DNA of 64,000 nt, from the NCBI RefSeq assembly GCF_009728465.1, contig NZ_WOCD01000003.1, positions 1 to 64,000 on the forward strand, given 5' to 3'. The position numbers were made by a program, and so were the translations under genes. Of the stretch, positions 18,592-28,426 are shown piece after piece. The notes below the pieces were generated by a model. It saw only the letters and a program-made list of their open reading frames with translations, made no database searches and was not told the origin of the DNA. The stretch comes from Psychrosphaera haliotis. GTDB taxonomy: Bacteria > Pseudomonadota > Gammaproteobacteria > Enterobacterales > Alteromonadaceae. Each line of letters begins with the position of its first letter. Position 1 is the first letter of the stretch.

Positions 18592-19500
18592 CTAAATGTT
18601 TATTGAACCACTTTTTGAACGATTAAACTTACTAAACATCCTATTTCCAAACTGAAAAACCCCCAGCCCCAAAACAATTAGCAGACCACCTGTTAATAAA
18701 CTTATAGAAAAGCGTTCGTTGTTTAAAATAATACCTAAACTCATAGACACCACAGGCGTTAACATCGTTACTAAAGCGACTGTGCTTGCTTCAAGTTTCT
18801 GAAGAATATAAAAGTAAGCTAAAAAACCAAGAAGCGAAGCAAATAGTCCCATGTAAATCACGGCCCAAATGGATCGCATCTGCCACTCTTGGTAATTCAC
18901 CTCACCATCAAGGACAAACCAAGCGATTAGGTAGACAGGAAGCGATACAAGCAAAGAACCAACGGTTGTTGATAAAGGGTGCAAATCAACTTTAACGCCT
19001 TTTACTAAAACGCTACTTAAACTAAACAGTACTACGCCAATAAATATAAAACTAAATCCATAAATAGCACCGTCGTTAATTATCATATTTTCACTGCAGA
19101 CAATGGCCAATCCAGCTAATGCTATTAACAAGGATATCTTTTTTGTTTTAGTAAATTTATTTTCTGATAGCCAGCGCTGTGCCAAGAGACCAGACAAAAT
19201 CGGTGTTAAACCGAAACTTAGCGCCATTAACCCCGACGAAATATATTGAGCTGCAAAATAACAAAACAGCATTCCTACAGACAAGCTAATGCTAGAAAAT
19301 AAATATACCTTTAAGGCATTTCTTGACGTGTTTAATTTAATATTGAGGACTTTCATGAGCAACAGCCCAAAAGATGCCGCAATTCCCATTCGCATTAACA
19401 ATGACAGTGTTGGTGATATTGATTCGCTGCTCCAAACTATACCAAGAGGCGTAGTAGACCAGACAAGTACAACAACTAAAAAGGCAAGAGATACCGGCAT
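18592..19500 (-). CDS. EamA-family (DMT) transporter
   Basis: An inner-membrane protein of about 302 residues with ten hydrophobic segments in two EamA repeats, typical of drug/metabolite exporters such as RhaT/YdcZ relatives. The first repeat includes WSTTPLGIVWSSE; the second ends at LLTGGLLIVLGLGVFQFG. I prefer the ATG at 19500, with GGA 7 bases upstream, over the TTG at 19518. Substrate unknown. Divergent from the DUF748 gene. Confidence 0.85.
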   Translation of the reverse strand: MPVSLAFLVVVLVWSTTPLGIVWSSESISPTLSLLMRMGIAASFGLLLMKVLNIKLNTSRNALKVYLFSSISLSVGMLFCYFAAQYISSGLMALSFGLTPILSGLLAQRWLSENKFTKTKKISLLIALAGLAIVCSENMIINDGAIYGFSFIFIGVVLFSLSSVLVKGVKVDLHPLSTTVGSLLVSLPVYLIAWFVLDGEVNYQEWQMRSIWAVIYMGLFASLLGFLAYFYILQKLEASTVALVTMLTPVVSMSLGIILNNERFSISLLTGGLLIVLGLGVFQFGNRMFSKFNRSKSGSINI

Positions 19501-19665
19501 TTGTATTCCAATAAACAAGGCTAACGTGAATCAGCTAACATAAAGCTAGAGTATATACTTTAACCTAATTACCACGAAGTAAAAAATTCATGTGACTGTT
19601 TTATTATCCCATGCCAAATTAGGCTAAACATGCTAACTTATAGCTTCATATTTTTAGGAGTAATA

Positions 19666-22170
19666 ATGAAGAGAATCATTGCTTTAATATTAGTTTCAAT
19701 TACCGCTAGTTTAATTATCGGTCTTTTATCTCTTTCTTCTTATCTAGCAAAGTGGGCAGTAAAAGAAACCTTTTTAGAACAACAGTTGACTCTGCAAGAC
19801 AACTTCCAATTAAGCTACGACCCGTTTATAAGCGAACTGACTATTTCTGATGCTGCACTAATGTATCAAAACTCCGAAGAGTTAGTTTCCTTTAAGTCGC
19901 TAATTGTTAATTTTGATCTGCTACCTTTGTTTAGTAAAACACTATTAATAAATAAATTTGAATTCTCTGGTCTAAATCTAAGTGTAGATCAGCAAGCGGA
20001 CCAAGCACTTATGATTGGAGGTTGGTCAATCGCTAACTTGGACTCTAAAAGTGACAATAAAAGCACACCAGGTGAGAGCAATGAAAATATTGAAGCTAAA
20101 GAAACAGAGAGCGACCAGCCAGCTGAAAAGAGTGAGCCATTTATAAATCAAGTCCAAATTGGAAGCATTGTTTTTAAAGATTTAAATGTGAATGCAAAAG
20201 TTGTAAAGCAGGAGCATGACATCGCTATTGAGTCATTAACAATAGAGAAACTAGACTTGCAATTAGGTGAACTCTACCAACCAACTGCGCTTTCATTTTT
20301 GTTCGATACAAGCCTGCAATATAAATTAGAAGATGTCGATAGCACACTATCATTGAGCACTAACTTGTTCTTAGAAACTGCGCCAGATATTATTTTTGAT
20401 AAAAACGACATTGCCAACCTCCAGTTTCAAACAGAGTCGCTCTTATTAAAATTACAACAAACCAATGTAAAATCAGGTGTTCAAGATATTGCACTTAGCT
20501 TTAAAGCGTGGCAAACAAATTTAACGGACGTTAATGCGTCTACAGATGGCGGCGTAAAAAGTGATTTGCTGTTAAATTCATTTATCGAAGGCCTAAATGT
20601 GTCCACTATAGGCTCTGAACACAAAATGTTTACCTTTGAAAAACTAGCGTTAAATAACGTCGCATCCGACATAAACATGACCGGAGCCGTTCTTGAATAT
20701 GATGTGGCATTTTCAGACATTCAGCTAGTTGACTCCCAAGCCATGCCAAATAAAGAGGAGACTCTACCTGCCCTTTTAGACTTAGAATCTCTTAGTATCA
20801 CCAATGGTTCTTTTACAAATCAACTTTCTTCTATAGAAAAAATAGAGATTGGTTCATTAGTAACTAACGTGGTTGTAAACAAAGACAAGTCGATAGCCAA
20901 TCTAGTTTTACCAAAACCAACAGTTGATAAAGAAAAAGCAGTTACCAATCAAGAAAATTCACAAAAAAATAGTAAACAAGTTACAGAAGTAGCGCACAAT
21001 AAAGCCAATCAAAAAAGTGCTAATAAGGCTGTTCTTGCCGCCACTGATTTACCAAGTGAAGCCTTACCAGAACAAACAACTTTGAATGACGACACCTCAA
21101 CTTCGAAGAAAATGGATATCAAACTTGTAGAGTTGGTAAATGCAGGACCATTTAAATTAAATACACTAGATTTGAGTGTTGAGCCCAACTTTCGCTCGTT
21201 AATAGAAGTGAAGAAATTCCGTTTAGCTGACATTGACAGCACACAGCCTCAACTTGTTACCACTTTTGATTTAGCGGCGACGAACAACACTTACGCCAAA
21301 ATTAATATTTCGAATCAAAGTCAGTTATTTATCGAACAACCAACACACACTATTAAGGTGCTTTTAGATGAAATGGATTTAGCATCTTTGTCTCCATATG
21401 TAAGTTCTGCACTGGGTTATCATATAAATACCGGGCAGTTAGACAGTGAAGTAAACGCCAAAGTCATTGGTAACAAAATAGACGGAGAAGCCGATTTATT
21501 AATGCGTTCAGTCGACTTAACCGCTATTTCCAATCAAGGTGAAGAAAGTGGCTTTAGTGGTGGCGCGATTTCTTTTAATTACGCCCTGAGCATGCTTAAA
21601 GATGGTGATGGCAATGTTGATTTGAATGTACCTTTCGACGGTGATTTAAATAACCCTTCTGTTGGTTTTACCGGTTTTCTGTCACTCATAGTGCAAAGAG
21701 CAACAATGTCAGCCGCTAAAGACTACCTTATCAATACCTTTGTGCCATATGCCAACGTGGTTAACTTTGCGTTGTCGGCCAGCAAACATGTATTAAAGCT
21801 TAGGTTTAATGACCTCGCATTAACGGCTAAAAAATCGGAATTAACCGAAACCGAAACTGAACGTTTGTCTCAACTTAGCTTAGTATTAAAAAAACACGAT
21901 ACAACCAGTATTAAAGTGTGCCCTATTGGCGTTGTCGCTGATTTAACTACAAGTGCCGAACAGATAGAAAGCCAGGATGTTGTTACTCAAAAATCAATTA
22001 CCGCTACGCAAGTACAAGAACTAATGGATTTAAACCAAGCACGAGCGGAAAAGATAAAGGCTTATTTAGTAAACGAAGGAAATGTTGAATCGAAACGTGT
22101 TCTTGGCTGTTCACCAACTATTGACTATAAAAAAGGTGCTGAGCCTAGGGTTTCTTTTAACGCGACTTAA
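19666..22170 (+). CDS. DUF748/AsmA-like envelope protein
   Basis: An 834-residue inner-membrane-anchored periplasmic protein. One transmembrane segment lies at residues 4-25, followed by beta-rich AsmA-like repeats. A Ser/Lys/Asn/Gln-rich low-complexity insert (about residues 430-480) splits them. The C-terminal part (about 620-720, then VCPIGVVADL and ARAEKIKAYLVNEGNV) matches the pattern of DUF748 proteins, whose tail resembles OmpA-like 'NQARAE' sequences. AsmA-clan proteins bridge the periplasm and are implicated in lipid transport; the specific role here is inferred. The start at 19666 is chosen because AGGAG lies 5 bases upstream; an ATG 36 bases earlier has none. Confidence 0.8.
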   Translation: MKRIIALILVSITASLIIGLLSLSSYLAKWAVKETFLEQQLTLQDNFQLSYDPFISELTISDAALMYQNSEELVSFKSLIVNFDLLPLFSKTLLINKFEFSGLNLSVDQQADQALMIGGWSIANLDSKSDNKSTPGESNENIEAKETESDQPAEKSEPFINQVQIGSIVFKDLNVNAKVVKQEHDIAIESLTIEKLDLQLGELYQPTALSFLFDTSLQYKLEDVDSTLSLSTNLFLETAPDIIFDKNDIANLQFQTESLLLKLQQTNVKSGVQDIALSFKAWQTNLTDVNASTDGGVKSDLLLNSFIEGLNVSTIGSEHKMFTFEKLALNNVASDINMTGAVLEYDVAFSDIQLVDSQAMPNKEETLPALLDLESLSITNGSFTNQLSSIEKIEIGSLVTNVVVNKDKSIANLVLPKPTVDKEKAVTNQENSQKNSKQVTEVAHNKANQKSANKAVLAATDLPSEALPEQTTLNDDTSTSKKMDIKLVELVNAGPFKLNTLDLSVEPNFRSLIEVKKFRLADIDSTQPQLVTTFDLAATNNTYAKINISNQSQLFIEQPTHTIKVLLDEMDLASLSPYVSSALGYHINTGQLDSEVNAKVIGNKIDGEADLLMRSVDLTAISNQGEESGFSGGAISFNYALSMLKDGDGNVDLNVPFDGDLNNPSVGFTGFLSLIVQRATMSAAKDYLINTFVPYANVVNFALSASKHVLKLRFNDLALTAKKSELTETETERLSQLSLVLKKHDTTSIKVCPIGVVADLTTSAEQIESQDVVTQKSITATQVQELMDLNQARAEKIKAYLVNEGNVESKRVLGCSPTIDYKKGAEPRVSFNAT

Positions 22171-22249
22171 CTCTATTTAACTAACCAACAATTAGCCTAA
22201 CTTTAATAAGCTGTTACAATGCCCGCTTTTTAATATAAAGAAGTGTATT

Positions 22250-22786
22250 GTGCGTTTACTAAAGTTAGCAACCCACCCTCAAGTTACAGACTTAAACGGC
22301 TCTACTTTTACTAGAAAAGCAACTCGAGCTATTGTGGTTAATAACAATAATATTTTATTGCTTTACACTCAGCGCTACGACGACTTTAGCTTACCTGGCG
22401 GTGGCATAGATGAAAATGAAAGCCACCTTGATGGACTTATCCGAGAGCTAAAAGAGGAAACTGGCGCACAAGCCATATCGAACGTAAAAGAATTTGGCCT
22501 ATATCGCGAATACAGACCTTGGTACAAGCCTGACTTTGATGTAGTGCATATGGAATCTTATTGTTTTACATGTGACATAGACGGAGATTTGCTTGAGCCG
22601 CAATTTGAAGCTCACGAAATTCAAAATGGTATGAAACCACAATGGGTGAATATTCACGACGCAATAAAGCACAATGAAAATACAATTACGCATAGTGAAA
22701 AAAAAGGCATGTCTATTGAAAGAGAAACCTTTTTATTGAAACTTATTGTAGAAGAATTAATAAAAAACAGGGCTAGTTTACTGTAG
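22250..22786 (+). CDS. Nudix hydrolase
   Basis: A 178-residue protein with a complete Nudix box (GGGIDENESHLDGL then IRELKEETGA), i.e. G-x5-E-x7-REL-x-EE-x-G, at about residues 54-76. Such enzymes cleave nucleoside diphosphate-linked substrates; which one cannot be told. The start codon is GTG at 22250. It converges on the kleisin-like gene and the two stops overlap by 9 bases (22778-22786), so there is no room for an intergenic terminator. Confidence 0.88.
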   Translation: MRLLKLATHPQVTDLNGSTFTRKATRAIVVNNNNILLLYTQRYDDFSLPGGGIDENESHLDGLIRELKEETGAQAISNVKEFGLYREYRPWYKPDFDVVHMESYCFTCDIDGDLLEPQFEAHEIQNGMKPQWVNIHDAIKHNENTITHSEKKGMSIERETFLLKLIVEELIKNRASLL

Positions 22787-23998
22787 CCCTATTTCAATAT
22801 CCGTAATAACAAAATTACCTGAGAATACCGGATCAGGAACGCCTCTAGTTTCTAATGCAAAGTAACTTTTATCTTGTTCTGGCAAACCGTGAAAACCACC
22901 AATAACCTGATAAAGCCAAACTTCAGGGTCAAAATCTAAATTCTTCGCTTTATAATAATCTAGTGCAGTTTGATTTGTGCCAGAATCAATCACTGCACAA
23001 AAGAATGCGTCCACTTCACTTTTCAGTAGGCTCTCTTGTAACTCTATTGCGTTTTCATCTTGCATCGTTAGAGGTGATGCATTATTCAAATTGGTTCGAG
23101 TATCTCGTTGCCTGTTTACATGTTTAATATTGCTCATTACTTCTAGTAACGACTGCTCTTGTTCTACATTGTTTACATCAATGGCTGCGGCGGCAATGGT
23201 ATTTTCCGCAACATTAAACAACGCAGGCACATTACTCATAGTCGAGTAATTTTGAGGCGCAAAACTAGGGTTTTGTTCTAGGTGCAATACAAAACCCTTG
23301 AGTAGTCGTGTGCGGCCTTTAAACTCTCTGAAGCGACCTAACAAATCAATAAGCTTAGCCTGGGCTAGGCTGAGCTCTTGCGTACAATGTGCAAAGCTAC
23401 TTTGTAGAGTAACCACCAGCAAATGTCTTAGCTCACGATGTGAACCAGAAATATCACTAAGTTGGTCAAACTGGAACATGCTCAATTGGTTTAGCAATTC
23501 TGATACTTGAGACTGAGCCAGTTCATTCTCTCTGATTTTGGCATCAACAGTGGCAACATAACCAAATTCATTACTAATACGTGACCATAGCAAACGTACA
23601 TTAGTGGCCAACATATCCGTCAGGCTATACACGCGCTCAGTAACATCAGACAGCATAGACTCCGCTTCTTTAAAGCGTCCTGCGTTTAATGCTTCTTTGT
23701 AATGCTCAGCTTGGGTTTTAATTGACACTAAACTACTGCCAATATTAGCGTCTATTTGTCTATTATTTTCGTCCTGTAAGCTTTCTTCTAATAACGTTCT
23801 AAGCGCAGGCCTTAAACGTAACTGACGTTCATTTTCAGGTCGCCAAATTACTTTTAGGTCTAACAGGTTATTAATGACTTTAGGCGTGTAGTCGGCTTCG
23901 TTAATGCTGCCAGAAAAGTACGCCTCCATGACTAACTCAGAATGATTACTAAGTGCATTAAGAAGCGAAGAGCCTGCTTTTTTAAGATTGTAATTCAT
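22778..23998 (-). CDS. Kleisin-like (MukF/MksF-type) subunit of an SMC complex, putative
   Basis: A 406-residue, mostly helical, soluble protein, third gene of the SMC-like operon. Residues 1-70 look like a winged-helix (YTPKVINNLLDLKVIW), the middle is a long helical region (about 90-240), and the C-terminal third is more globular (VWLYQVIGGFHGLPEQ). Position and size (ATPase about 1226, this 406, MukE-like 211) match MukBEF/MksBEF-type condensins, where the kleisin bridges the ATPase heads. I could not identify a defined kleisin motif by eye, so this is inference from context and fold pattern. It begins 12 bases after the MukE-like gene. Confidence 0.6.
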   Translation of the reverse strand: MNYNLKKAGSSLLNALSNHSELVMEAYFSGSINEADYTPKVINNLLDLKVIWRPENERQLRLRPALRTLLEESLQDENNRQIDANIGSSLVSIKTQAEHYKEALNAGRFKEAESMLSDVTERVYSLTDMLATNVRLLWSRISNEFGYVATVDAKIRENELAQSQVSELLNQLSMFQFDQLSDISGSHRELRHLLVVTLQSSFAHCTQELSLAQAKLIDLLGRFREFKGRTRLLKGFVLHLEQNPSFAPQNYSTMSNVPALFNVAENTIAAAAIDVNNVEQEQSLLEVMSNIKHVNRQRDTRTNLNNASPLTMQDENAIELQESLLKSEVDAFFCAVIDSGTNQTALDYYKAKNLDFDPEVWLYQVIGGFHGLPEQDKSYFALETRGVPDPVFSGNFVITDIEIGLQ

Positions 23999-24010
23999 CT
24001 TAAACTTCCA

Positions 24011-24646
24011 CTAAATCAAGTCTGACTGAGACATGGCATCTTCAGCCTTTTTAGCTAATGACAGTTGTTCCGTTTCATCAATAAACTTAAGAACATCGAA
24101 TAGATAGTCTATTTTGCCAGTAACGGTATAAATCTGTTTATCTTGGTTTGGCTTGATCAAATAACCAAGCTCAACTAAACGCTTAAATACTAACTTTAGT
24201 TGGGCATCAAGCTCTGCGGCTTTAGAGCCAAAGAGTGCATAACGAGATATTTTATTTAGCTGTTCAGCATAAGCTGGCGTATCTTCAATGATTGTTTGTA
24301 ACTCATTTAATCGTAGGTTCATGCCTTGAGATAAACTTAAGTCGTTGTTTAAGCTTTCTTGAACTAACAACAACCATTCAATTAATGGCAATAAATGATT
24401 AGATACATCTTCAAACTGTTTACCAAGTTTAACTCTCTCAGTTTCACCAATAGTCTGATACGACGCGAAAAAAACTTGTTCCTCAGCCGCATGCGTTAGT
24501 TGTCTATTAAGTACAGCAAGATGTGCTTCTACTTCCATTCGACCAGCAGACGTTTTTAAAAAGCGATAACTATCTTCATCGGTAGTTTCGCAAATGAAAT
24601 GTCCAGATAGTAATTTTTCTAACACAATTCCTTTTTGACTAATCAT
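24011..24646 (-). CDS. MukE/MksE-like subunit of an SMC complex, putative
   Basis: A 211-residue helical protein. The N-terminal block (VLEKLLSGHFICE, then DEDSYRFL and VEAHLAVLNRQL) and the C-terminal wHTH-like part (LDAQLKLVFKRLVELGYL, ending IDYLFDVLKFIDE) follow the two-winged-helix plan of MukE/MksE, which binds the kleisin. Its ATG overlaps the stop of the ATPase gene by 4 bases (ATGA, 24643-24646), so translation is coupled. It is followed 12 bases later by the kleisin-like gene. Family assignment is by size, order and pattern, not by search. Confidence 0.6.
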   Translation of the reverse strand: MISQKGIVLEKLLSGHFICETTDEDSYRFLKTSAGRMEVEAHLAVLNRQLTHAAEEQVFFASYQTIGETERVKLGKQFEDVSNHLLPLIEWLLLVQESLNNDLSLSQGMNLRLNELQTIIEDTPAYAEQLNKISRYALFGSKAAELDAQLKLVFKRLVELGYLIKPNQDKQIYTVTGKIDYLFDVLKFIDETEQLSLAKKAEDAMSQSDLI

Positions 24647-27600
24647 GCCGATACCTCGTTTGACGATTCATTTTTCATTTTTGCTTTTATACGCTCAGAT
24701 ATAGGGCTCACTTTAGGCTCTACCACTTGAAGTTGTTTTTTCTGCTTATCTATTAAGTATCGGTTTTTAAACAAACTTAATACTTCTGATTCAGGATTAG
24801 GAAACGCCCCAACAACATGTATTTGGTTATTTTGGCAAGCATCAAATATTTTCTTGATATTGCTTTGATGTAAAGTGCCTAACTCATCAATTGGCCAGTG
24901 GATAATTGCACTTGAAGGCCCTCTTAACAATCTCGTAAATGCCAACAAAAACTTACATAAAATAAGATATGCCATTCCATGACTCGAGGATTCATTTAAT
25001 TGACGGTCAGTTCTTATAATAAGGTCTCGGCCACTTTCTTTAATATGAAGCTCAATATCGAGCAACTTACTAATTCCACCAGCAAGCGCCGCTTTACCTA
25101 ATATATCAATCACACGTCGCATGCTAGCGGCATATTCGTCAGTTGGTAACTCATGAGCTCCGGCTTCAATCCACTTACCATACAACTCACTAAAGCGTTG
25201 AAGATCAGGCCAAAACTCCAACTCATCAATTTTCGAGCGAATTTTAACCGCTGAATCAGAGACACCATCTAAAAACAATTCTTCATCAACTTCTTTACTA
25301 ATGCGTTCGCTTTGCAAACCAATATGCTTTTCAATATCTTTAAGAATTTTGTAGTACTCAGAAAGCGCTAAGCCAAAGATACGTCCTTGCTCTCTAATAC
25401 TGTTTAATTTTTGTGGAATTAGCCCATTTATAAGCTGATCGAGTTCAGGAACTAGCTTAACAGGATCAACGTGACGAACGCCTTCTTCATCCATAACACT
25501 GCATAGTTCACGACTACGCTCCCAAGCATCATAAAATCCGGTGCCACTTTGCGCCGCAATCTTTTGATCAAAATTTTCTACATAATGTTTGATTGCACTT
25601 AGTTGCTCTTCTCTTTGCGCCATTAGGCTAGTAGCTTCGTTTAGGCGTTGTGAAATACTACCGTTTTCCAACTGAGGCACACTGTCTGTGAGCTTAAGCT
25701 TTCTCATTTGAGCTGAAACTGACTGAGCTTGATACTCTTGCTCTAATAAATGTTTAAGAGACTTTTCCGCTTCGTTTTGTGTCGTCTTAATGCTGCTCGC
25801 TGTTTGCTTGTATGTGTTTAGCGCTTTGTCTAAGTCTCGTTTAGATTGGCTTTCTAACTGACGAGCATCAGACAATTGCTGTTGCCACGTCACTTTTTGT
25901 TTTACGTAGTTAGTTTGATACCAAACATTAAATTCCAACACTTGATTACGTTGTTTTTCTGTTTCGGTAATATCGGCTTTTAACGTTTTAATTTTTCGTT
26001 TTAAGTCACCTATATCATCAACATCAACGCCACGATTATCTAACTCATCTTTTTGCCACTTCTCTAGCTGCTTAAGCTCGGTTTTTAATGACACTTGGCA
26101 TTGCGTAATATGACTTTCAACTTGTGCTAACTGTTGTTCAATATCATTAACAAGGCTTTGCCAATGAGTCTTGAGTTCCATTTCGGCGTCACGTTGTTGA
26201 TCAGCAACATCCTCTAACGCTTCATCTTGTTTAAGCTGCAAACTCTGCAGGTTCGACTTTAACGATGATATTTGCTTTTGGTAATGCTGCTTTCGTTCTT
26301 TTTGAGCAATTTGAAATGCTTGCGTAGATGCGGACTTATCCGCAACGGCACGCTTTCTATTTTGTAGGGCGTTATTAACATCAGACTGAACTTTAGCTAG
26401 ATTAACTTCTGCAGCTCTAAGCGCATTGTTAAGCTCTGCTAGTGATGTTTCTTCTTTGTGTTGAGCCTCCAACGATTCTTTTATCGCCAGTTCTAAATCA
26501 TGAAGTTTTGTTTGTAAGTCAGATTCATTAGCACACTCAGATGGCAACTCTATATTGTTAGCGTCAATATTTAACCCAAACAAACTATTTTCATCTTCCA
26601 CTAATGAAGGTTGCATATCCTTTCGTCGTAATAAAGCAGGGTTAATAACTTTACCTATGCTTTGTTGCCAGCCTGGCTTTTCTGATCTTAAAAACTCTAA
26701 TAGAGTGCCTTCGCCTGGAAATATAACCGAATTTAATTCATTTAAAGAGGTTTGTTGTTGCGCTACTTCTTGTCTTGCCGTTTGAAGTGATAAATCTTGT
26801 TGATGACGTTCTGACTTAAGCTTAGCTAACTCATCATTCACTTGCTTGTGTTGCTCTCTAGCAAGGTCTTCTAATTCTGTTGCTTCATTAATTGTTTGCT
26901 CTAACAACTCAATTTGCTGCTGCTCTTGTTGAGTGAAACCCACATTGTTCGCAAGTGTTGTTAATTTGGTTATCTCTAGGTCTATCTCAACTTTTTGTTC
27001 TTTAAAGTCACTATTGAGCTGACTAATCTCGCCTTTAAATTTAGATTCCAAGCTCGTTAGCTGTTGATTTTGCTGTTGAACTTTTTCTGTGCGTAAATCC
27101 TTCAAAGACTCTTTTTGTTCTTTGTATGCTTCTAACTCGTCAGCGTGTTGCTCTCGAATCTCCAAGAGTTGTTTATTGTATCGACCTTCAACATCTTGAT
27201 GTTGTTCCGTTAATAACGAAAGCCTGGACTCTGCGCTACTAAGCTCACTATTCCAACGTGGCAGCTTTTCTAGGTTGTCTTTATGGGTTTCAATTTCTTT
27301 ATCTTGCCACGTGTCATAAACCGACTCTACTTCATCTAGTTTAGAGGTATAAATTTCGACATCGGATTTGGCCGCAGATAAGCTTTGATTTAGTGTGTCT
27401 CTTTGTTCAGACCATTGCGACTCTAACTGTTGAGCGTCCATTTTATTTTGTAAAATCGCGCCCTCTAATTCCGATTTATTGGAGCTTAATACCGTTTGGT
27501 CAATAGAGATTTGATGCTTTAATTCAGCGAGCCTGATTAAGATTTGATTATAATCTGTATAAGAAGCCTCTAGCTTTGTAAAATCCGGTCGGATCTCTTC

Positions 27601-28324
27601 AAAGCCTTTGATCAGCTTACACTCTCTAATCCATTCATCTACTTTGGTCGGACTTAGTTTTGTTTCGCCAGGTGTTACACCATCTTCTTCTAGAATAGCA
27701 GCAACCATTGCTTTAATGGTTTCCATTTTTCCTTCTTTACTATGGACTGCCTTTGCTAACTTCTCTATGTGTCGTAAATTGTTCGAGCCATCGCATAAAC
27801 TAAAAAGACGAGCGTAACCAGGTAAGTCTCTGTGGGAGGCGAGAATTGACCTGTCATTTTGGATAATAGCTTTAAACTCTTTGGTGTTTAATTTTCGACT
27901 ACACAAAATACCATCACGTTTGATAGTTTCGGACTAACTCAACCGGATTTGCAGCGTGCTGACCTTCCAACATGCCCGCGCTTAAGTAGTCGGATAATTC
28001 AAAGGCTTTGTTGATCAATCTATAGTCAACACCTTTACCTGACGAAGTTAACACCACCTGGCAAACATCTGAATCTTGCTCACCTCTAAGGTATTCGTAA
28101 ATTATGTAACTATTAGATTGTGGCAAATACCAACGCTCAAACGAATCACGGGTAGCGGGTACTACACGACTCGGGTATTCACCATAAAAAACAGGAATAA
28201 GACGCTGCAACGTTGTTTTACCCGACGCGTTTGTACCACAGATATTCGTATGACCGTTTAGATTTAGTTCTACCACTCCGGTCATATGGGTATTTATAAG
28301 AATTATCCGATTTAATGCTGGCAT
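24643..28324 (-). CDS. SMC/MukB-like coiled-coil ATPase (DUF3584-like), one frameshift
   Basis: A large ATPase of the SMC/MukB/MksB type, first gene of a three-gene operon. The N-terminal head has the Walker A motif GTNASGKTT at residues 30-38 and PSRVVPATRDSFERWYLP nearby. Residues about 170-960 are dominated by Gln/Glu/Lys/Leu-rich coiled coil in two arms. The C-terminal head has a signature-like ESSSHGMAYLILCKFLL and a Walker B-type IIHWPIDELGTLHQSN. As given, it is cut at 27914: removing one A from the AAA at about 27925 joins the N-terminal 136 residues to the rest, for about 1226 residues. GAAGGG precedes the ATG. In MukBEF and Wadjet the ATPase acts with kleisin and MukE-like partners, which follow here. 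The family assignment is from memory of DUF3584 proteins. Confidence 0.82.
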
Positions 28325-28360
28325 TTTATCCCTTCAAACTATTTTTATTCTAATAACTAA

Positions 28361-28389
28361 ACACAACAACGCCGCTAATGAAAGCGGCG
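28361..28389 (-). terminator. Terminator after bamC
   Basis: On the minus strand CGCCGCT-TTCATT-AGCGGCG is a 7-bp GC-rich stem followed by TTGTTGTGTTT. It lies 38 bases past the bamC stop and upstream of the SMC-like operon start, so the latter needs its own promoter in the remaining 37 bases or reads through. Confidence 0.75.
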
Positions 28390-28426
28390 CTATTTTAATA
28401 CTGACTTGCGTTATGCTTTAAGGCAA

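Noticed and set aside
22778-28324. The SMC-like operon as a Wadjet (JetABCD) anti-plasmid defence system
   Set aside because: No JetD/MksG-type nuclease gene is next to it, the gene order differs and the flanks are housekeeping genes; I keep only the condensin-like call.
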